Positions 58,143 to 64,000 of a DNA stretch of 64,000 nucleotides are shown here, piece after piece; position 1 is the stretch's first letter, and every line of letters starts with the position of its first letter. The stretch covers positions 42,558,814 through 42,622,813 of the forward strand of contig JAULJL010000002.1 of assembly GCA_030761205.1 (NCBI GenBank), in the 5' to 3' direction. This DNA comes from Fremontodendron californicum (taxonomy: Eukaryota; Streptophyta; Magnoliopsida; Malvales; Malvaceae). Made by a program: the position numbers and the translations under genes. Under the pieces are notes generated by a model. That model searched no databases and was not told the origin of the DNA. It was given only the letters and a program-made list of their open reading frames with translations.

Positions 58143-59730
58143 TAGGGTTAAAATTGTTGTGAGAATTCAAAACAAGGTTGTTTAGCTAATAATCATGTCG
58201 TCTATCAGTAGAATGCTGAACTTTTAATTTCAATGATCATGAATCAAATCCTACCAATTTCAAATAATAAAAAAATTATGTAGGTAGTGTGCCTCTGGTC
58301 AAACATCGCACTTTAACCTTCTAATTGACAAGTCAATTATTGCTAAGACAAATTTCTAGACGTTTTGGTGCGACTGCCAACTAAATTAAAGAAACAAAAC
58401 GACCAAGTTTTGGTGATGATATGATTTGTAGGTTGACTATCTAGTTTAATTAAATTAATCTGCATCCGCCCTTTTCTTTTTGGAGAAATCCGTAGCCATT
58501 TATGTATTTCAACTGAAATGGAAATGAATGAACTGTAGACTTGTAGTCAGAAACTTGAGAGGAGGCTGTGGCCTTGCAACTCAGACGTACAAACATTGTA
58601 AGCCCCAATTCTTGGAAATTAAAGCTTGTTTGACCCAAACAGAACTTGCGACTATAAATTTCTGACCAAAACTCAAAAGAGATAATCTATGCCATCTGAG
58701 TTTTGGTTCAAATGGCCCCCGGATGATTTGTTGGCATCTGCAAAAGGATTTTTGCTCGGGTTTGACACGAGACGTGATGTTTTTGCCCTATCAAGTAAGT
58801 TAATTAGGGGATGAGGGGCTTAAAGGTAGATTATATATATTTTTAAAAAAATACATTATGGCTTTGTGCTGCATAATCCAAGTTCAACTCAAGCCCCATA
58901 AATATAATAATTAGATATTATATTCAATACTTGCTGAAAAAACTCTTATGTAAAAATTACAATTCAACAACAAAATATTAATCCTATAACAATTTTAAAT
59001 CAAATTAAGAAATACATGGTCAAAGGTCATATACCAATAGCAATGACAGAATTGAATGGTTGTTATTAGGCAGAAGTATATATATGTTTGTAATTGCAAG
59101 AACCCCGATATGACTACTGCACTCGTTCATATGCACGCGTAAATACAAGACAGCTTAAATTGTCCTATAATATATGGTATCGGGACATGTTTCAGGATTG
59201 TTAACCCTGGAAATAAAGAAGTTTCTTCTACCTCTCCAGCCATTCTCGATCTCATGCATTTAATTAACTTAAATTGTGATTTCCACAACCTGATTTCCAT
59301 AGCATAATGGAAACCAGATTTCAATGTTTTATTCTAGGAGAAGGATTTCATTCTACCGGCTACATGGATGGAAGAACCCTATAGTCAACCAAATTTGAAT
59401 AGCATGGCTGCAGCCTAGTAAAATAAGACGAGTAAATTTTACAACGTCTTTAATTTAACTTAAATTGGGAAAGTGGGACAGAGATTTTGTTTGTCGTTTT
59501 ATTTTAGAGATGAACCCTCAAATTGATTATCATGTGATAAATAACACAAAAAGGATGTATTTACAAACATAATGCAGATAGATCCAAAGAAAAATAAACA
59601 CACTAATTACCATTACTTATTTCAGGACACGTCTGAACTCAAACATACAAACTTGTCATTCATCTAGCTTAATCACATTCCAACTGGCGATTCCCATGAT
59701 GCAATTCTCGCCAAATTTAAGAGCCGTTTC
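58143..59730. other. Intergenic, upstream of the ZF-HD gene
   Basis: No gene recognised. Short frames on both strands (58450-58638, 59127-59324) have no homology I know and no promoter signals. Confidence 0.4.
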
Positions 59731-59767
59731 ACTTGCATAGCTATCACACAAACCGTGCTGATTATCA

Positions 59768-59795
59768 CCTCTCTCTCTCTCTCTCTCTCTCTCTC
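59768..59795 (+). repeat. (CT)n microsatellite in the ZF-HD 5' UTR
   Basis: About 13 CT units, ending about 30 nt before the ATG at 59826. CT-rich leaders are common in plant genes. Confidence 0.9.
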
Positions 59796-59825
59796 ATTGT
59801 CTCAGGCAAGCACACACACACTTTC

Positions 59826-60482
59826 ATGGAAGGAGAAACAAGCAATGATGAGACCAAAATCGAGGCTGCAGCAGATGTTGAACCCATTTCAATCCAAAGA
59901 TGCTGCAGCCTTGTGCCAGATCAGAGCACTGAGAGAATCTGTAGGTACAAAGAATGCAGGCGCAACCATGCGGCATCCTTTGGCCGCTACGCTTTTGATG
60001 GTTGTGGTGAGTTCATTTGTTGCAATGACGACGCATTCACGTGTGCTGCATGCGGCTGTCATCGCAGCTTCCACCGCAAAGACCCTCCTAACAACTACAA
60101 CAACAATGCTACTCTGCGCCTTCCCCCTCAACCAATGCCTCCTCAAAGACCATTTCTGGCACCCTTGCCTTTAGCTTCTCACAATGGACTCACTGGTGAG
60201 ACTTCTTTATTAATTAAGGACCGAAATAATAATGATGCAGGGTCCGAAACACTCAGTGGAGCAGAGGTTGATGAGGAAAAAAACACGAAGAAGAGGGCAA
60301 AAAGAACTAAGATTACGGTGGAGCAGAAGAACAAAATGATGCGGTTTGCTGATAAGTTAGGGTGGAGGACCCAGAGGCACGATGATGCAGAGATACAACA
60401 GTTTTGCGAGGAAGTTGGAATTACCAAGCGCGTGTTCGTCGTTTGGTTGAACAACAACAGGCGTCGCAAGGATTCTATGTGA
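59826..60482 (+). CDS. ZHD: Zinc-finger homeodomain (ZF-HD) transcription factor
   Basis: Plant-specific nuclear transcription factor; ZF-HD proteins dimerise through the zinc finger and bind ATTA-core sites. Intronless, 218 residues, start MEGETSNDETK; an in-frame upstream ATG (59733) would translate the CT repeat and is rejected. The zinc finger spans about residues 38-86: CRYKECRRNHAASFGRYAFD, GCGEFICC, FTCAACGCHRSFHRK, with all the conserved Cys and His. A Pro-rich linker follows. The homeodomain is at about 155-216: RAKRTKITVEQKNKMMRFAD, LGWRTQRHDDAEIQQFCEEV and the recognition helix VFVVWLNNNRRRKD. Intact and likely functional. Two degenerate relatives lie on the other strand just downstream. 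Confidence 0.95.
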   Translation: MEGETSNDETKIEAAADVEPISIQRCCSLVPDQSTERICRYKECRRNHAASFGRYAFDGCGEFICCNDDAFTCAACGCHRSFHRKDPPNNYNNNATLRLPPQPMPPQRPFLAPLPLASHNGLTGETSLLIKDRNNNDAGSETLSGAEVDEEKNTKKRAKRTKITVEQKNKMMRFADKLGWRTQRHDDAEIQQFCEEVGITKRVFVVWLNNNRRRKDSM

Positions 60483-60799
60483 TTAGATGATCAGCTTTCA
60501 CGCACGCATGCATGTGGGATGTGTGTGGCTGAAAATAATATGAGAGCTAGCTAAGCTCATGTTATCAAATTAGGGTTTTCTGTTTCACTGTCCTGTCTGT
60601 TTGTTTGTTTGCAGGGTCGTCTTTCGTTGTTCTCTTATGTAATGTAACTGAATATGTGTCAAGTGTTGCTTTTGGCTGTTTTTAGTTTCTTTAAGCGTTT
60701 TAATTTTAAGTTTTTCTGTTTAAATTTAACGTGTCTCTCATTCTCATACAATTTCATCGTGGCAAGTAATGGTGTAATCATTTAATTTTAATAGTTCAT

Positions 60800-61060
60800 A
60801 ATGAGGTATCTGGTGTCTCGGAGACGGGGTGGCCGAGGCAGTACTTTCCGCTGAAAGTTGCGGTGGCACCCAAACGTAGCACAAAGCAAGGCTTCCTTGA
60901 TCGATCTCGTCTTGGCCAGCTCCCTTGACAAACTTCCCACAACCGTCTATGATGTAGCCTCCAATGGAGGCTAGATATAGTTGCGCCTGCATTCCATGTA
61001 TATATGTCGCTCCTGCTTGTTCAACAACAACTTGAGCCTCAAGAGCTGCATTGTTGATCT
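60800..61060 (-). pseudogene. ZF-HD zinc-finger relic 1
   Basis: On the minus strand, three frames must be combined to recover a ZF-HD finger: YMECRRNY, then ASIGGYIIDGCGKFVKGAG, then CATFGCHRNFQRKV. The order and spacing are those of the family, but two frameshifts interrupt it. Upstream, AQVVVEQAGATY resembles RQAAVSEQARDTY in relic 2, so the two relics share an ancestor. No homeodomain follows. Confidence 0.75.
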
Positions 61061-61079
61061 CAAAATTAATTTTTTAACG

Positions 61080-61224
61080 TTGAGTTAAAGTAGATTCTTT
61101 GCAATAAGAGTGACAGGCTAGGGCGTGTACTTGTTATTGGTGCAGTTAGTTTTTAATTTTTTTTTTAATAAGATACAAAACCACATCATTTATTAAAAAT
61201 TTTGTTAATTCGAAGGACAATCTT
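61080..61224. other. Short intergenic spacer
   Basis: No features seen. Confidence 0.4.
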
Positions 61225-61740
61225 TAAAGGTATTATTATATAGGATTTTTTTAACAAAAATTATTATTTATAATAATATTTTCACTGAATTTTAAATGAT
61301 TAATAAAATTATCAATTATTGCATTTAGTATAATGTTATTACTATAAATAAGATTTTACTAACGAATATCCTTAGGCACTCTTTATATAGGTAAATTACA
61401 ATTTTCAATGCATTAAAAATTATTAAATTAACTATCAACTATTGCATTTAATATAAAAGTATTACTATAAATAACAACTTAACTAACTTTAACAAGTGCC
61501 CTTAAGGCATTTGTTAGCAAAATTCTTATAAATAATATATTAATTAATTTTAAAGAGTGCTTTAAGAGCACTTGTTAGTAAAGTCCTATTATATATAGTA
61601 ATATTTTTATTTAATACATCGGAAATAATGAATAAAATTGTCAACTACTATATTTAATTTTGAATATTATTATAATAATATATTAACTAACTTTAAAAAT
61701 ATCTAAAAACATTGATTAGCAAAACTTTTATTAAAATATA
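61225..61740. mobile_element. Nested or tandem MITE copies of the 37321 family
   Basis: Repeated end motifs ACTAACGAATATCCTTAGGC, TAACAAGTGCCCTTAAGGCA, AAGAGTGCTTTAAGAGCACT and ATTACTATAAATAA show at least two to three adjacent copies, several truncated. Confidence 0.6.
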
Positions 61741-63226
61741 GACAATTTAAACAAGTCCAGCTAATTACTTGAAAAAGCAATTTTCATGTTTAAATTCTTG
61801 GCTGAATTTAACTTTATGCCCAAGAAAGAGAAATCATGTTATAAAGGAAATCCAAATAGATTGAAAATGAAACATTTATGCAAGTAGAGTGTTGAAGGAT
61901 ATGTATGCACCCTAAATTTCTATGCTGTTTACATATATACTTTCCCCTAATTACTCTTTTCCTGCCATTTTTTTTTAATACTGCTTAATTATCTTTTTCT
62001 TAATGCTTTCAGTCTATTTTCAATAATTATATTTTAAAACGTGCATGTAATTATGTATTTTCCTTGTTAATATTGTTTTTTTTTTTGTTGTTCACCTCCA
62101 TTAATTTAGAAATGATTTTGTCGATATTTCCGATCTAAAATTGTTTTTTTGTCGATTTCTATTATATGTCTTTTCTTATCCATTAATTTTGATACAAAAT
62201 CTCTCTTTTGTCGATTTCTTAATCATATCTTCTTTTTTTCGTCATATAAATCATTCCTCGTATTTATATTTTTTTTATCGATTTTTTAATCATATCTTCT
62301 TCTTTTTTCGTCATATAAATCATTCCTCGTATTGGTATATTCATTTCAATGATTCGTTATAACATCACTAATTTGTTGCTATTTATACTTTTTTCTACGT
62401 TATAACATCACTAATTTGTTGCTATTTATACTTTTTTCTACGATATCTAATCTTTTATTATTGTATATCTAGCCATTTTTGTTGAATTTTGTTTATGTTC
62501 CAACTTCTAATCTTTACATATATCAATAGTACTTAAATATATAGCAAAAAATTGAACATTAGCAACGTATTTCTCCGTAAATCTCCTCCGAGATGCACGT
62601 TGTTTTAGAAGAAAACATTTTATACTGAAATTAAGTATATATTTATCTCTTTTATTAGTATATATTAAAGTTCATTTAACGGTTTTTAAACATAAAAACT
62701 CAACAACAAAAAAGGCAAAAGATTAAATACTTGAATTTAGCCTTAAACCACAAAAAGTCATGATGTCCACCCAAAAAAAAAAAAGAGTAAAGGCTACATT
62801 TATTTCAGAACATGACCAAATGTGAAATAAAAAGAAATTTAATTTGGAACAAAACTAAATGTTTATGCTATTGGCTTGTGCCTTGTAATAATAAAACTAA
62901 CAATTTATACGTAAAGAAAATTGCAATGGCGGAGGCAGTGGAATTATCAAATCCTCACACGAAGTCCGAGTACTAGTGCCTTTTTTTTTTTTTTAAATAT
63001 TGCAAATTTTCATTCATGTTATTTAATTATTTAACCTTAATTTATGTGAAAATGGTGTTTTTTGTAAGAGAATTAAGAGAAAATTTATTTTCAGAACTTA
63101 AAATTTAAAGACAAACTTGAAACATAGAGTTGAGCCACAAAACAAAACCAAAAAAAAAAAGGGCTAAAAATCAAACAAGAAAGTAAAAGCATACACAGTA
63201 AAGAAACCCTAGCTTCAAGTACTCTC
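61741..63226. other. Intergenic with two small tandem duplications
   Basis: CGTTATAACATCACTAATTT starts an exact 43-bp tandem duplication at 62355-62440. Just before, a unit of about 70 bp with CGTCATATAAATCATTCCTC is present twice (about 62217-62335). No gene seen. Confidence 0.6.
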
Positions 63227-63752
63227 TTATAATTCATTATTCCAAAATCCAAACCCTACATTTATTCTTAGTCTTCCTTCCTTGCTGTCATTTTCTCCTC
63301 CATTAATCATTTCAACTTCCTCATCCTCATCACTTTCACTGTCTAATTCTGACCTTTCTTCTTCACTTCCACTTTCAGCTGCAATTAGTTCATGGGGCAT
63401 TTCTGGTTGTGGCATGAGAGGTAGAGGCGGCTGTAAAGGCTGTGGCACTGGACAACGAAAGGGATGTTGTGGCTGCTCCTGCTCGGAAATGGGTCGAAGC
63501 TCCGGTGGCAGCCACATGCGGTGCAAAGCATGGCGTTTTCACCAGCTGCACGCCTGCACCTTTGAGAAACTCACTACACCAATCAACGGTATAGTGACCA
63601 GCAGAGAGAGAAAGGTTGCGCCTGCATTCCATATAGGTGTCTCTAGCTTGTTCACTCACTGCAGCTTGGCGGTTGATCCGACGTTTTACAGCATTGGCTT
63701 GAGCTTGACCCTCATGACCAGCTCCATTGTTGCTCTGATCATTTTCTGTCAC
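63227..63752 (-). pseudogene. ZF-HD zinc-finger relic 2
   Basis: The minus strand carries YMECRRNLSLSAGHYTVDWC and SEFLKGAG in one frame, TACGCHRSF in a second, and a Pro-rich then acidic tail (PQPLQPPLPLMPQPEMP, SGSEEERSELDSESDEDEE) in a third. The ZF-HD finger order is clear, but frames change between its parts and His of CRRNH is replaced. The start MTENDQSNNGAGHEG at 63752 may be the old N-terminus. No homeodomain is found before the stop near 63227. It could be a mini-zinc-finger-type gene with sequencing errors, but a pseudogene is more likely. Confidence 0.65.
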
Positions 63753-64000
63753 GCTCTCATCCCGAGTCTAGGACGTAACAACCGCCACATGCCTTTTCTA
63801 GCATGTAAGGCTATAGATTCTAAAATTTTTACTTATAACAATTTATAAGAACTCCAAGATAATTATCTAAATTCAAATTTCACAAAAGTTTAAGACATCA
63901 TAACCAATCCATAAGAGGTTCTGAAATCTCGAGCCACTAATACAAACAAACTAGTAGTGAAGTTATTTACAAGCTACTAAGTTTGAAGTTCCGAAATATT
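63753..64000. other. Window edge, no gene seen
   Basis: Non-coding AT-rich sequence upstream of ZF-HD relic 2. Confidence 0.4.

Noticed and set aside
60822..60860. GGTGGCCGAGGCAGT looked like a tRNA box A (TRGYNNARNNG)
   Set aside because: No box B or cloverleaf follows; this is the complement of the ZF-HD relic.
63282..63848. 188-residue plus-strand frame with Ser- and Cys-rich sequence
   Set aside because: Antisense of ZF-HD relic 2; the minus strand carries recognisable family motifs.

Overview
This is a piece of a plant nuclear chromosome, most likely from a eudicot. The base composition is AT-rich, genes are split by GT/AG introns, and the encoded proteins are plant-specific or plant-typed: an extra-large G protein, a CYP82 P450, chloroplast PetM, a zinc-finger homeodomain factor and B3-domain proteins. 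Many small DNA transposons separate the genes. I found no tRNA, rRNA, CRISPR or organelle sequence. I cannot name the species.

Layout. 1-4466 (+) holds the 3' exons of an extra-large GTP-binding protein gene (XLG) whose 5' end lies left of the window. 4984-5205 (-) is a small conserved plant protein of unknown function. 8550-25462 (-) is a complete 15-exon SMG1 gene, the PI3K-like kinase of nonsense-mediated mRNA decay; all 14 splice junctions keep the reading frame in my hand reconstruction. 27437-27685 (+) is intronless DPH3 (diphthamide synthesis). 29740-30977 is a broken DUF716/TMEM45-like gene interrupted by a hAT element. 33122-35030 (-) is an intact two-exon CYP82 P450, with a small relic of a second copy at 37515-37600. 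35800-45110 is a belt of nested transposons: Harbinger-like, Mutator-like and several hAT elements, ending in a 1.5 kb inverted repeat. 45268-45642 (-) encodes PetM of the cytochrome b6f complex.

48651-57373 carries four very short proteins, each little more than one B3 or B3-like domain, plus a probable relic of a fifth. Two of them (53955 and 57101) sit in a recognisable segmental duplication that includes promoter and 3' UTR. 59826-60482 (+) is an intact ZF-HD transcription factor, followed on the opposite strand by two frame-disrupted ZF-HD zinc-finger relics (about 60.8-61.06 kb and 63.2-63.75 kb).

The intact genes do not form a pathway. The left half is stable housekeeping sequence (XLG signalling, RNA surveillance, translation-factor modification). 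The right half is younger, shaped by local duplication, decay and transposons. The most unusual content is the run of minimal B3-like genes and the ZF-HD relics next to it. I place mobile elements by terminal inverted repeats and target-site duplications (TSDs) read directly from the sequence; family names for them are inference.
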